DNA of 64,000 nucleotides from Benincasa hispida (taxonomy: Eukaryota; Streptophyta; Magnoliopsida; Cucurbitales; Cucurbitaceae): positions 39,880,757-39,944,756 of the forward strand of contig NC_052350.1 in NCBI RefSeq assembly GCF_009727055.1, given 5' to 3'. The translations under genes and the position numbers were made by a program. Of the stretch, positions 41,671-54,090 are shown piece by piece (positions within the stretch are counted from its first letter, which is position 1; every line of letters starts with the position of its first letter). The notes beneath the pieces were generated by a model. The model saw only the letters and a list, made by a program, of their open reading frames with translations, searched no databases and was not told where the DNA came from.

Positions 41671-42935
41671 TGGCCAGACAGAATTCGTCGTCCAATTATG
41701 AACCAAATAAAATAACCATTTCCACTAAAAATAATGCAGCAGTGGTGGCATGAGTCAAACACCGAGAACCTTTAGATTTCTCGGTTAAATAGTTTACAGC
41801 CCAATTCATAACCAAGGGGTTGGAGATTGATTGATTGCAAGAAATTGTAAATAGCATAAAATAGAGGCACAAATTAAAGGTTGAACAAAGATGAGAAGGC
41901 TTAGTTTGGGTTGTAACAGAATTCCCCTACTCAAATATTTGATCATCAAAATCTCATTAGAACTTAAATAATCACTTACACCTAACCAATTTAATTAGAA
42001 AAGCTAATTAAATCGTCCTAATCAACTAATTTGACCAATTCAAATCGAAGAAAGCATGTAAATCCCAATTTGTTTTAATTGCATGAAGCCCTAGGAAATG
42101 TTAGGTGAAATATTTAATTTTCAAGCACCTAATTAATTATTCGTTTGGTTCTATCCTAGGTTAGTTAGATCATTACTCGTCTTATTAGATTCGCAAGCGA
42201 ACCTAACCTATTGCTTCTTACGAATTAACATTCAATCAAGTGTCACGATTAGTATATGTTCATTCAAAGCAATAACCACAAAATTCTCAAGTGTACGATA
42301 ATATGATTATAATCTAAATAAGAACAGAATTAACCCAATAATACAATATAATATTCGGTTCGAAAAGTAAAAAATACTTGAAAATAGGGAAAACTCCTAA
42401 AATTCCAAGCTAAAAAGTCTTACCTTAGCCCATAATCGACATATCGATCAATGAGATAGAGTTTCAATACATGTACTGACTAAAAAGAGAAGAAAAGCGT
42501 AGAGAAACTGTGTGTCAATCGGTAGAAATTGGAGATACTAACCCTAGACGGATAACTTTTCTATTTATAGAATTGCGATGGCGACACAGAGTTAGAGCAC
42601 AGTATCACAACGCTGACGAAAAGTTCACGTGTCTTAACTTAGGAGCGTCGCGATGCTCTAAGGCAATACTGCACCACTATATGCTTTTCACGAAACTTGT
42701 GCATTCTGCCTTATAGGCGCCGAGCATGACACCATAGAGTGCCACTCAGGCAAAGGCAAAGCTCGTTATTTTAGCCTTCTCTTTTTCAGTTGATGCAATT
42801 AAGCTTCATTTCGGCCCGATTTAGCTCCATTTCATCACAAACGCCCAGTTTTACCCATTAAGTACTCGAAATTTATAAGATAATCAAATAAACACATAAA
42901 AAAAACAATCTTGAATAAATTAGAGCTAGATAACA
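41671..42935 (-). mobile_element. Gypsy D 5' LTR
   Basis: 1265 bp. The minus strand runs from TGTTATCTAGCTC at 42935 to CTGTCTGGCCA at 41671, followed by primer site and gag. Ends and length resemble the solo LTR at 43247-44464 (TGTTAGAGC...CTGTCTGAACA), so they are probably one family. The right flank CATTT (42936) lies in copia E RT. The 3' half of D is outside the window. Confidence 0.75.
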
Positions 42936-43246
42936 CATTTCGATGATATTAGGGACAAATAAATGAGTCTTCCCACCAGTCTTTGGTACCACGCCTTATC
43001 CTTTACTTCTCCATCTTTTGCAGTTTCCAATTTCAAATTTAGTTTAATAGGTGTCTCAGCAATTATACACCTAAGTAGACATGTTTCTTCAAATAAATCG
43101 ATAATATATTTTCTTTGGGTCACGAAGATACCTTTTGTAAATCTTGCAAATTCCATTTCCAAGAAGTACTTAATGTCCCCAAGTTTTCCTTTAAAATTGC
43201 CAATTCTGCTTTGTCGTCACCTAAAGGATAATGTCATCAATGTACA
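42936..43246 (-). pseudogene. Copia E reverse transcriptase, C-terminal part
   Basis: The minus strand reads a degraded IDDII box by 43240, then KGKLGDIKYFLEMEFARFTK, GIFVTQRKYIIDLFEETCLL, PIKLNLKLETAKDGE, YQRLVGRLIYLS. This is the end of a Ty1/copia RT and the start of the RNase H link, of a different copia lineage from A, B, C and G. It is cut on one side by gypsy D at 42935 and on the other by a solo LTR at 43247, beyond which RT continues at 44465. Confidence 0.88.
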
Positions 43247-44464
43247 TGTTAGAGCATTAAATATACTATTTCCCTAGGCTTAATTAGGCTCGTTAATGGA
43301 TTTTACATGTTAATTATGCTATTTTGTAGGGTTCTAATGCTGCCTCAACCCTACTCTAATTCTTGAGGGTTGCTGTCAAAGAAAGAGTTACAATGCTCTC
43401 AAGAGCATTGCAACACTACGCCCGAATGCCATTTATACTCCTCTTCAATTTAGGTCAAAGAGAGAGAAGAGTTGGGCTGTCTTACAGAGCATGTTGCTCG
43501 GTTTTGGCCATTCCAAGCCAAAACTCATGGGATTTTCTTTAATTTTGAGTTGTGATTGTTAATCTTGACATCGTGAATCGGATTTGATGAAAGATTGAAA
43601 GCACGATGTCAGTTTTTTAGGTTTGTAGGGATTTTCTTGAATTTTATGAGATTTATTATGGATTTTCAACTGGATCTTTTTGTTTCTTTATGATTTCCGT
43701 TCTTTGATTCATTTTCTAGCATAAGCATATAGGGTTGATGAATTGATGACTCAAATTTCTTGTATGTTTGTTTTTTCTATGTGTGTTTTTTATGTCCGTA
43801 ATTGCATTGAAAGCATGTTCAATTCAGTAGCAATAGGTTTTAGTTTGAATTATGGTATGATTTCTAGGCTATCTAAGATCATCTAATCGATAACAAAACC
43901 TAAAGGTTGGGAATGCATTAGGATAGAATTGGCCATTCTTGCTTAATGTCTTAATCAATCAAAGAACGTAATGCAATTAACTAAGTAAGTTGCTTTTGTA
44001 ACAAGCTTAGTTAATTTAGAGATTAACAACATATTGATTCTCATTAGGGAGTTTATATGGGTTGTCCCTATATTCAATTAGGCTTAATTGTCCCTATATT
44101 CAATTAGGCTTAAGAAATAGTTAATTCAAGATTGTTTCAAAATTAATCGAAGATTAGATTCATAGAAAATCCTAGACGAAGGTAATCTTGTGTTTGATCT
44201 CTCTCTTTCTCAATCTATCTTACTTTTCCGTACTCAAATTTTCACAATTAGTTTTCCTGTCAATCAACAACAAAACCCCCCATTTTTATCGCTTTCCATA
44301 GTCAAGTTTAGCTTAGGAGAGATTTAATTCTTGGTCTCTCTATGGTTCGACCTCTGACTTGCTATGTATACTACTAGTTAGTATAGGAAGTAGGTTCAGT
44401 GATTATAAATATTTTTTGTTGAAGCGAAGGGTTTAAGAAATGACATTAATTTCCTGTCTGAACA
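43247..44464 (+). mobile_element. Solo gypsy LTR inside copia E RT
   Basis: 1218 bp, TGTTAGAGCATTAAATATAC to CTGTCTGAACA, with perfect TSD GTACA at 43242-43246 and 44465-44469. It splits copia E RT just at the catalytic box. Related to the gypsy D LTR in the opposite orientation. It holds a perfect 26-bp tandem duplication at 44062-44113. Confidence 0.92.
44062..44113. repeat. 26-bp exact tandem duplication
   Basis: TTGTCCCTATATTCAATTAG plus GCTTAA, twice in direct contact within the solo LTR. Confidence 0.95.
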
Positions 44465-45060
44465 GTACACAATCAAAATCATAGTTTTATTATTTTTAGA
44501 ATGCTTGTAAAAAATGGTATGATCAGCTTGATTTCGAAGGAACCCAAAACTCGTAACTATCTTTCTAAACCATTCAAACCATGCTCTAGGAGATTAATTG
44601 AGTCCATAAAGAGATTTCTTTAGTTGACATACTTTTTTCTCCCCAAGGTCAATTTCAAATCTGATGGTAAGCTCATAAACACTTCTTCTTCAAAGTCACC
44701 ATTGAGAAAGACATTTTTTGCATCGAGCTAATGAAGAAGCAATCTAAATTTGTTCTAAGAGATAACAATACTTTGATGGAATTTAATTTTAGCAATAGGG
44801 GCAAAAGTTTCCAAATAATTGGTCCTATAGGTTTGAATGAATCCTTTTGCAACCAGCCTTACTTTATATCTTTCAATCTTACCATTCGCATTACACTTAA
44901 TGGTAAAAACCCATTTACACCCCACTATTTACTTATCTCATGGCAAATCTGCTATTTTCCGTGTACCTTTATGTCTTAGGCTTCTTTTATATTTCTTGGG
45001 ACAAATAAGTTGTTTATCTTAGAGGTTTAGCTTTATGACTATTTGTTGACTATTTGACAA
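44465..45060 (-). pseudogene. Copia E reverse transcriptase, N-terminal part
   Basis: From about 44980 down on the minus strand: VGCKWVFTIKCNANGKIERY, KVRLVAKGFIQTY, ETFAPIAKIKFHQS, a frameshift, LDAKNVFLNGDFEEEVFMSL (44740-44690), a frameshift, YGLN, LEHGLNGL, then FYKHSKNNKTMILIVY before the TSD at 44469. Standard copia RT order up to the catalytic YVDD, which lies across the insertion at 43246. Several stops and frameshifts. Upstream, 44981-45060 is degraded and merges into the LTR stack. Confidence 0.85.
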
Positions 45061-45107
45061 ATTTTTGTACCACATATATTTTGCAATGAGATATCTAGTG
45101 TAAGTAT

Positions 45108-48100
45108 TAATTAGTGGGATTCATGCCTTAAAGCCTCATAGTTAATTAGTTATTTGACATAATAGTTGATAATTTTAAATATGTAATGATGAGTCATCCA
45201 TTACAATAAAATTTCAAGGTTATTTTATTAGACGTGTTGGGATTTATGCCCTAAAGTCTCATAGATAATTAGTTATTTGATATAATAACTAATTATTTTA
45301 AATATACAATAATTTGTTGTCTACTGCAGAAAAATCCAAGGTTATTTCATGACAATTGAACAGTATGAAATTTTCACACCTCTTCCTGAGTTTACCTCTT
45401 TTCCCAAAAAGAGGCATGAAGACAGCAAATACCATCCTTTTTATGATACTTACTGTCTATCTTGACCTGTTTTGCCCAACTTGATATCTACTAGATTTTT
45501 ATAATTAGACAATACCTTTAAGAGTAACTTATTTTATTACAAACAACCTAATGTTTATACAACTTATATTTATACAAATCCTTGATATAACTTAAACAAC
45601 TCTAACTTCTAAATTATAGAAACTCATAAATAGTAGACTTAAACCCTAGAGTGTGGCAGACTTTGATCTCAAGCAGCACCTTGGAACTTGTCACTTTTCG
45701 CTAATTTGAGGGAAAACAAAACATTTGGAAAATATGAGCTGTGAAGCCTAATAGTGGTGATTTTAATATGAACATAGATTTTTCTTTTGAAAACCTCTTA
45801 TAATTCATTTTAAATGTAGATCAAAACCACAATATCAAAATATTCAATTAAATTCCAAAACATGACCATCAGCCAATAAAATATATTAAATAGTGGTATG
45901 GCATGATCATAAATAAATGCCGAAAAAGGTCTATGTAAATCACAACCAAGTTTCAAAAATCAGTCCTTGAACTTAATAAACCCAACCATGTGCACATGTC
46001 AATATAGAATCTCGTCATAGGCTTAGAAACGGGCCTACAATCCCTCTAACCATCCTACATGAGATTTCCTTCCACTAGCTCAAATACTAGAACCAGAGAT
46101 CTCCTGACTATCCAGTGGGAGACTCCGCCACAAGCTCAGAATCTCGATTCACAGATCTTCTGAACATCACATGCGATACACCAGTTGTTTGAAATATTAT
46201 TCCTCAAACTATAGTAAAAACTATGATTTCCTTAAACTGAACCAGAGGTTTAAAATTTCCTTTTTCCATAAAAAAAACATGTTGAAATAGCATATATAAT
46301 CGGGTAGAAAACATGTTTTGTACAAACCAAAGACAAAATATGTTTATCTAAATCAAGGATTTTAAACCAGAAGAAATGTATAAGACAAATCATGCCAAGC
46401 ATTTCAAATCACACATATATATAATACCATTTATGTATATAATATCAACCAGAACATTTAAAAATAAACCACTCACAGTTCACCAACAAGGATTTCTCTT
46501 TCTCGAAGCCTCCCCAGCTTCCTTGTTTCCTCTTGTATCCCGAACTTAAATTAGTCCAATTTTAGCTTAGAATTCTATGTTTAAGGCTAAAATAACCTTA
46601 GAATACCTTTTTGGCCCTAAATTTAGCTTACCAACTCCAATAAATATAAAATTAGGTCTTTGGTTAACCCAAGACAGTAGTTGGCACAGAGATGAACCTC
46701 TTTAAACCTATTGGATGCATAGCCAGCTTCACAGTTAGGTTGGACGCATAGCCCTTCAAGTTGGATGCCCAGGTGAATTTCAACTCATATTCAGCTTGTT
46801 GGACGCATCTTAGGCTCCAATGGGGAGCATAGCATGTCGATGAACGATTTCGATGACGATCGACCTTCTTCTTCTCACCTTCATGACTTAAATTCTACCT
46901 CTCACACCTCCCTCTTGAATTTATTTAAGAGATTTCATGAAATTATGAGGTAAAATGAACTTTCTTCGTGGAATTTATAGACTTTTCACCTCAACCCTTT
47001 GTTTGACACTTCTTACTAGAATTTTGTCTAAGTGTGAACTCCTAAAGCATTCTTACCTCGAAGTTGGCCTCCTCAATTGCATGCTCCAACTCATGCATCT
47101 AAGTGTATCAATCCCTAATGTTTCTTCACCTCAAAATTCGCCACTTCCTCCTAATACTAGCCAATTTTTCTTCTCCTTTCTCCGCCTCCTACTTCCATCT
47201 CCAACCTTCGTGTAAGACGGTAATTTGATCCAGCTATAATTAGGAAAACTCATACAGGATCAACTTACTTGTAATGGTTAAATCCTTGGACACAAAATAT
47301 TCTACGGTACGAAGAGTGCAGTTGTGGGTTTTTAGTTAAGTGACCCAAGGTTAATGAATGTTGGTTAACATAATTAAAGTGTTTAATTAGTTAAGCTTGA
47401 ATCATTGGAGCTTCTAATTTGTAGGTCCATTAGGTTTCACTACTAGCTCATAACGGGTAAACAAGGACCATTAGTTTTGAAAGAATTTAAAATGTTCAAA
47501 TGTATTAAAGGGATATTCATTAATTGTATATGATACAATTAATATAATGTATAAAGATACATTATAATGTAAAGTTAATTTTGGATAAGATTCAGAATTA
47601 AGCTTTATAATAAAGGGAGATTTATTGTATTTGAATCATATTCAAATAATAATTAATATCAATTAGATTCATACTAAAATTATAGGTTCAAAATTAATAT
47701 GAATGAGATTCATATTAAAAACTACAGGTTATGAAGAAGATATATATTTGAATAAGATTCAAATATTTAAACTAAATATTAGATATTTAGTTTTGTAAAT
47801 TAATTAATTAATTAAATAAAGTTAGTTATTAATTATTTTAATTAATAATTAATTAAATTAAATTAAATTAGTTTAATTTAATTTAAATGAAGAAAACGTG
47901 AAGTGGGTCGTTTTTTGGGAGGGAAAGTTTTTTCTTATAAAGTTGGTTATTGTAGAAAAAAAAAACCTCCTCTCATCTCCTCCGATTTCCTACTTTTTTC
48001 TCCCTCAATGGTTTTTTTTTACAGAGACGTGAGTTCTCTGTGAAAAATCTCTAAGGAAATTCAATTTCCTTTTATCTCTTTCAAAAGACGATTCCTACAT

Positions 48101-48258
48101 ACCGATCCTTGCCAATAGAAGAGTAATTGCTAGACTTCCGGTGTTGCTCCGAAAGACTAAAAATCAAAAGAAAATTTATAATACCGAATCTACTCTTATT
48201 ACTACATAAACGTAGCAATAGTGGTATGTTTGGGTCGATATGCAGGGAGGCACGATAT
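45108..48258 (+). mobile_element. Copia LTR with partly duplicated start, split by another LTR
   Basis: The start block GTGGGATTCATGCC at 45112 is repeated as TGTTGGGATTTATGCC at 45237, each followed by TAATTAGTTATTTGA.ATAAT, so the first ~127 bp are tandemly duplicated. The LTR is interrupted at about 45379 and resumes at about 47212 (GGTAATTTGATCCAGC, then the mid-LTR text on TCATTGGAGCTTC), running to near 48258. Roughly 500 bp of normal LTR sequence is missing at the interruption. The stretch 47750-47900 is almost pure TTAATTAA-type repeat. No ORF. Confidence 0.55.
45379..47211 (-). mobile_element. Gypsy-type LTR inserted in copia LTR
   Basis: The left end TTTCACACCTCTTCCTGAG and the following phrase on AGACAGCAAATACC...ACTTACTGTC correspond to the left ends of the LTRs at 53475 and 23555 (TGACAGCAGTAGTTACC...ACTTACTGCC). 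I orient it minus by analogy. The right end is fuzzy near CGTGTAAGAC (47205-47214). No TSD can be shown because the host LTR lost sequence at the junction. Confidence 0.5.
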
Positions 48259-48795
48259 TGTTGGGTTTTATGTCCTAAAACTCGTGGTTTGTAAACAATA
48301 GAACTTATTCTAAAAATTCAATAAGTTGTTATTGCATATATTGTTTTTTAGAATCCAATAAACCTACAAGTCCCTTAACTATTACATGAATACTTGAACT
48401 TTATGTGGAGACATGCAAGTTGATCAGGCTCGAGTAATAGTCAAAAGTGATCTATAGTATATGAATAAGGTTGGGTGTCTTATTCTGGTAACACTATTGG
48501 ATGCGGCCTACTATGTAGTTGTTACAAAGTGTTGTAAAGTGCTACAAATGATGTGATCCTAATTCGTATATGTTATGACATGAAGAGTGGGGGAATCCTG
48601 TGCAAATGAGTTTTGTACAAGATCGGACCACGAAACTAGTCACTCTTACTTTATAATGCTGTTTATTATTTAAGACTGACTATTTCAAAGCAATAACCTA
48701 TGTAACTTGACCTTAATCCTGAGCTAACTATGAACTCCTGTTTGTTTGGGATTATCCTTTGATCTACAAACGGTGAGAGTGGACCAACGTCTCAT
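48259..48795 (+). mobile_element. Truncated copia B-family LTR
   Basis: Begins TGTTGGGTTTTATGTCC and follows the B LTR to about its ~540th base (TTTGATCTACAAACGGTGAG), then stops abruptly against copia F RT at about 48796. No partner LTR is seen. Confidence 0.75.
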
Positions 48796-49149
48796 AAGGT
48801 TGAAATATGTCTTTTTTCATATCCAATGATCAAACTACCATTGGAATGTTTAATTGGTGTGCTTTGTCCATGAAAGAAATTTTCAAAATCTTTTCTACAT
48901 TAAGTTAATTGATGAGTAAATACATCAAATGCTAAATGCTCAATTTGTGGACAAGAAAATAATTTTGTTTTCCAGAGATCTTTCATCTCAAATTATTTTT
49001 TAAGATATTCTATTGCATTTAGGAGCTCCTCAGGAGCTCCAGTTATATTCCAGTCATCAACATGTAAAACGATAATAGTAAACTTCGACTGTGATTTTTT
49101 TATATATAAAACACATGGACAAATAAGGTTATTTTTCTACACATTTTTC
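48796..49149 (-). pseudogene. Copia F reverse transcriptase, C-terminal part
   Basis: From 49149 down on the minus strand: KSQSKFTIIVLHVDDWNITG with the catalytic VDD (49060-49000), APEELLNAIEYLKK, FEMKDLWKTKLFSCPQIEHL, AFDVFTHQLT, GQSTPIKHSNGSL. This matches copia RT after the YVDD box and is the continuation of 62127-64000, from which it is separated by copia G. The box reads HVDD, the usual Tyr being replaced by His, and stops occur. Confidence 0.85.
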
Positions 49150-50265
49150 TGTTGAGTTTTATCCCCTAAAACTCTTAGGTATTAAATGTTATTAATTGAC
49201 CGTCATCAATAAAGAGTTACAGATGTTAATTCAATAAATGTTATTATTTGTGTTGTTTGTCTATTTTTGTCTTAATAACCCTAAATACAATAAATTAACA
49301 TCCAAGGTTGTCTTATGAGTTTTCAACTGTATGTGGAGACATACAGGGATCAATGTTCAAGATACAACCCGAAGGGTTTATAGTATAGAGATAAGGCTGA
49401 GTACCTTATCCTGGTAACACTATGGATATGGCCCACTTTGTATTTGATACAAACGAAATGATCCAATGCGTTCGTGTAGTTGACATGCGAGTGGGGGTAT
49501 CCTATGTAATGAGTTTGCATAAGACCGGACGACAAAATAGTAACCACTAGATGTTAACACCGTTAACTAGTTAGGTTCTTATTTCAATAGGATGACCTAT
49601 GCAACTTAATCTTAATCTTGAGTATATTATGAACTCCTGTTCATGGGGGATTGGATTTAATGTATAAATAATTCTTTAATTAATGTGCAAATTAAATTAA
49701 ATATGTGTTATTTAATGTGCTAATTAATTAAATAAGTGTTATTTAATTAATTAATTGTGAAAAAGAGAAATAGGAAAATGATTAGGAAAAGGGTTTGGCC
49801 CTTCTTTATATAAAGACCTCCCTATGAACCCTTTGAGAGATACAAACACTGATAATACACAACACACAAGTGTTATTGTGCAAAATTTTCCCTAAGCCAC
49901 ATAGAGAATTCTTCTTACTCTCCAAAACCCTTTTCTCCTCACTCTCCCCCAACAATTGGATACCACATATCCCTCTATTGGAATCCTAGAGAATAACAAG
50001 GTTACTCTCGTCGTAGCATTCGAGATTGTTCAAGAAATCATTCGTGATTAAGATCGTTGGAGGAGCCATTTGTCGGAACTTAAAGAGGATTGTTCGTGAA
50101 GCTTGGGAATCTACAAAGGTAAGAATGATTCTAATCTTTTTCCCTAAAGCATGCTATATTACATGTTTATATTCTGCTTTAGTATATTGAATTTGTTTAT
50201 GTAAAAATCAAATTGTGGGATGTAAGATATTCACAACACTTCCACTGTGGGATTCGATCCCATCA
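49150..50265 (+). mobile_element. Copia G 5' LTR
   Basis: 1116 bp. The last ~600 bp match 61500-62126 closely, with many substitutions (about 88% by eye). Relative to longer LTRs it has a deletion near 49655-49660. A TATA box lies at 49807 and the LTR is followed by a primer-binding site. Confidence 0.88.
49807..49815 (+). promoter_or_regulatory. TATA box of copia G 5' LTR
   Basis: TATATAAAG in CTTCTTTATATAAAGACC, conserved as CTCTATATAAAGACC at 61672-61680 in the 3' LTR. About 450 bp of transcribed R/U5 would follow. Confidence 0.65.
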
Positions 50266-50267
50266 AT

Positions 50268-50279
50268 TGGTATCAGAGA
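50268..50279 (+). other. Copia G primer-binding site
   Basis: TGGTATCAGAGA, two bases after the LTR end, the usual plant copia site complementary to the 3' end of initiator Met-tRNA. Confidence 0.85.
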
Positions 50280-52007
50280 TAATTTCTTGCATCCACCTTC
50301 TTCGTATTTTTTGAAACAAAATCAGTTTAGAGGTGGGATTAATATTATGCATTTGGAATGTTTGAATGTCAGTTTATAAGATCAAATGTTTTCAATTTTT
50401 GCATGTAGATTAATTTTAATTTGATTAAATTGTAAGGGCCTATTGTATTTCTTTGGCAATTTAATTCTTGCTTCGAGTCTGTAAGTCCGTGTCAATCAAA
50501 AGAGCAATGGTCGCTGAAGAGATTGAGAAGAAAAGGAAGTGTTCAGGGCAAGTTCAAAGATGAAAACGAAGTGAACAGAAACATTATATCACTTAATGTC
50601 GTGACACTACTATCGCAGCGTTGCAACACTGAAAGGCATACGCAATAAAAGCAGTCCTAGCGTTGCAACACTACCTTTAACATTACAACGCTCCAAATTT
50701 CAACAGAGTGCTAACAACGCGTTCGAGGACAATTCGATTACAGTTGTTTTGACCTAATTCCTTTTGTATTATTTAATTAATATTAATTAATTAAATTAAT
50801 ATAATAGTTATATTAATTTAATCAATTAATTTTACATTAGGGTGTCAAAATCAGTCCAATTTTTGCTATTTAAATTAATTTAATTATGCATTGGTTGGAT
50901 GTTTAAATTAATCTTTGAATTCCTATTACATATTGTATATCATATCGATTCAAAAATGCCCACATTAGGATAAACATGTGCATACATCATAAATAAATAC
51001 AAAAAGGTTATATTTTATAGATGCATGATTAAATTAGCATGTTCATGCACATGATATAAGTCTTATGTTAGTGATGTATGATTAACCTAAGTATGTCCAT
51101 GCATCATACTATATATTAAATAAGCATAAAATAAATGATTGATTTTATTAAAAGTGTTAAATAAATGAAATCAAGTATTGTTAAATTATTCAATATAAAT
51201 GTTACATTGAGCAAATTTAAAGGGACTTTGATAAATTCATTAGCCGAGTTTTAACTAAGTATAATAAAATCCTAAAAATATTAGAATACTTTAGTGGGAG
51301 GATATTGGTATATGTGGTATATCAAATTTCAGTTCTCACGTCCCTAAAAGTTCACACCATGAGATTCATGCTCGGTTTCGTGTCGCCTTAGGCACGGCCT
51401 CCCTTCAAAAAGTGTTTGCATGGGTCAATAACAAAGTGAATAGAGAAAGTGTTCATAGAAGTGGGAGAGGGACGTGTGTTAACGTATCCTACAGTCTCCT
51501 CCATTAGGTTACACTGTGAGATTCCTATGGTCCGCATGCGTGTCATCCTGAGCGACCATCTGTTTTGAGGACTTAATCATAGGGGTCGGAACAATGCAAA
51601 CTCCAACAATGGATAGGGTTTCTTAGGTTAATCTTCAACAGTTTTCTTTCCCTTCGATAGCCTGTTGAAGCGTATCTCTGAGATCCAAAAATGGGAGGAT
51701 CACACCTACGGGATGAATTAAGTTAGTTAGTGAATCCTTGAATGAAACAACGGTAGCTAAAAACTATAGGCATAAGAGTTATTCTGGAATTAGTGATTCG
51801 TTGAGATTGTCTCAATTCAGAGGAGTAGCTTATCACCCTTCGGTGGCTATTGCTCTAAACCTCTGAAGTATCATTGCAAAAACAAAAATCAATAGTTTAA
51901 TTAGGGTTTTATGATTACATATATTTTTGCTAGATTGATTGGATTATTAAGTAATGAGTTAGGACAAATATAACTAATACAATCAATTGATTGTTGTATG
52001 TTTCAGC
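50280..52007 (+). mobile_element. Copia G leader
   Basis: 1.7 kb noncoding. It contains the common leader block (51339-51460: TTCACACCATGAGATTCATG, AAAAGTGTTTGCATGGGTCA) and ends with a TTTCAG (52001-52006) just before the gag ATG at 52008. No ORF of note. Confidence 0.65.
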
Positions 52008-53474
52008 ATGTCTTCCAAAATCATATCTTTCTTAAAAATGAGAAATTAACCGATGAAAACTATGTGACGTGGAAATCTAACCTGAATATGATTCTAGTTA
52101 TTGATGATCTGCGGGTTGTCTTGACGAAAGAATGTCCTCCAGTTCCCACTCGAAATTCATCCCAAGCATTGAAGGATGCTTATAACCATTGGACGAAGGC
52201 CAATGATAAGGCCTGAGTCTACATCTTGGCAAGTCTGTCTGACGTTCTTACCAAGAAGCATAAGGCTATGATGTTTGCACGTTAGATCATGGAATCCCTC
52301 CAGAAGATGTTTGGACAACCATCCATTCAGCTCCAGCACGAGGCCCTCAAGTACATTTACAATGTTCGCATGAAAGACGGCCAATCAGTGAGAAAACATA
52401 TTTTCAACCTAATGGTCCAATTCAATGTCGCCGAAATGAATGATGCGGTCAACGATGAGTAGAGTCATTTATTTTAGAATCTCTTTCTTAAAGTTTTCTT
52501 CAATTCCATAGCAATACGGTTATGAACAAAATACAATACAATCTGACTACCCTTCTAAACGAGTTACAGACTTTTAAGTCTCTTATGAAAGGTAAGGGAC
52601 TAGTAGAAGAAGAGGTAAATGTTGCCCATTCCAAAAAGTTCCATAAGGGTTCATCCTCTGGAACTAAGTATGTTCCTTCGACCTCTAATTTTAAAAAGAT
52701 TAGAACAAGAAAGGAAGGAAGGGAAAGGCTCCTACTTCTGGGAAATGCAAGGGCAAATGCTTCCACTATAATGTGGATCGTCACTGGAAATGCAGTCTCC
52801 CCAAGTACCTTGCTGGGAAGAAAAAAAAGAAAGAAAGTAAATATGATTTACTTGTTTAGTGGAAAATGACCATGATGCCTGAATACTTGATTTAGGAGCC
52901 ACTAATCACGTCTTTTCTTCTTTACAGGGAATTGATTCCTTCCAGCAGTTCGAAGAGGGTGAAATGACATTCAAGATTGGAATGGGTCATTTCAGCTCGT
53001 GCAGTGGGAGCTGCTAAGTTGTTTTTCGGAAGTAGATTTTTGTTTTTAGAAAACTTATACATTATTCCCAAAATGAGGAGCAACCTTATTTCTATTTCCT
53101 GTTTAATTGAATAATCATACTCTGACTTTTAATTCAAATGAAGCGTTCATTATGAAAAATTGTGTGACTATTTATTCAGCTAAACTAGAAGACAACTTAT
53201 ATGTGTTAGGACAAACTGAATCAAAAGCACTTTTGAATCATGAGATGTTTAAAACTACTAATACTCAAACAAAAAGGTGAAGAATTTCTCCAAGTAACAA
53301 TGATATGTATCTTTGGCATTTGAAATTAGGCCACATAAATCTCGATAGGATCGAGAGAGGTAAAGAATGGATTTCTAAGAAAGTTAGAAGATGATTCATT
53401 CAATCCATGTGAATCCTATCTCGAAGGAAAAATGACTAAAAGACCTTTTAGTAGAAAAGGTTATAAAGCATAAG
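52008..53474 (+). pseudogene. Copia G: Gag, protease and first part of integrase (broken)
   Basis: Gag blocks: EKLTDENYVTWKSNLNMILV, KDAYNHWTKANDKA then a stop (52214), VYILASLSDVLTKKHK, a stop in place of Arg-Asp context (52283), MESLQKMFGQPSIQLQHEAL, KYIYNVRMKDGQSVRKH, MVQFNVAEMN, then NKIQYNLTTLLNELQTFKSL at 52525 and knuckle text CFHYNVDRHWKC near 52760. Protease is badly decayed: KYDLLV (52840), active site replaced (DLGATNHV-like text in another frame at 52890). Integrase zinc part: LWHLKLGHINLDRIER (53311) and CESYLEGKMTKRPFSRKG, with Cys to Tyr. Reading stops at the LTR insertion at 53475. Confidence 0.87.
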
Positions 53475-54090
53475 TGTCACATCCCTTCCCAGTTTACCCT
53501 CTAAAACCGAAAGAAGATATGACAGCAGTAGTTACCGACCTAGGTACCGGCACTTACTGCCTAACTTAAGTGAACCTGCTCAAACCTGAATATGCAACAA
53601 CTTGGTACAAACACATCCATGAAATTAAACAGTGCAAGTCTTAAATATAGTTCCAAAAACAAACAAACATATGTCCACGAAATAAGATGACCAAGATAAC
53701 ATGTGTCCCAAAATATAATAAGTTTCACAAGTCCCCGACTTCTTTCCAAAAGTGTGTACATCAAAACAAGTTTAACCTAATCTCCTCTCTAACGTCTCCA
53801 AACTTTGGGTGGCAAGTTGTAGGGGATTCAACCGTGAGGGAACTGACCGCTACCTGGAAAAAGGGAAAACATTTGAAAACAGTGAGCTGGTTACCCATTC
53901 AGTGGCACATAGAAATACATTTCTTCTCAAAGCTTTCATATGCTTTAATGTAAAATAAATAGCATGCTGGAAAATAACCTCAAGCAACTTACATAGTATC
54001 ATACATTAATCATAGCGTTATAATCAATGATGCTAGCAAACCTTAGTTGAGAACGAGCACTCATAGCTCAAGCTCCCAACGTCCATTCAA

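Noticed and set aside
47750..47900. TTAATTAA-rich tract as an origin or matrix attachment region
   Set aside because: Similar AT tracts occur in many of the LTRs here (6180, 36480, 39730, 61560), so it is a family trait, and nothing specific marks this one.
51998..52007. ATG at 51998 as the gag start of copia G
   Set aside because: It precedes and overlaps the TTTCAG acceptor-like site; relatives start just after the AG. The ATG at 52008 is in the homologous place, though a frameshift follows.
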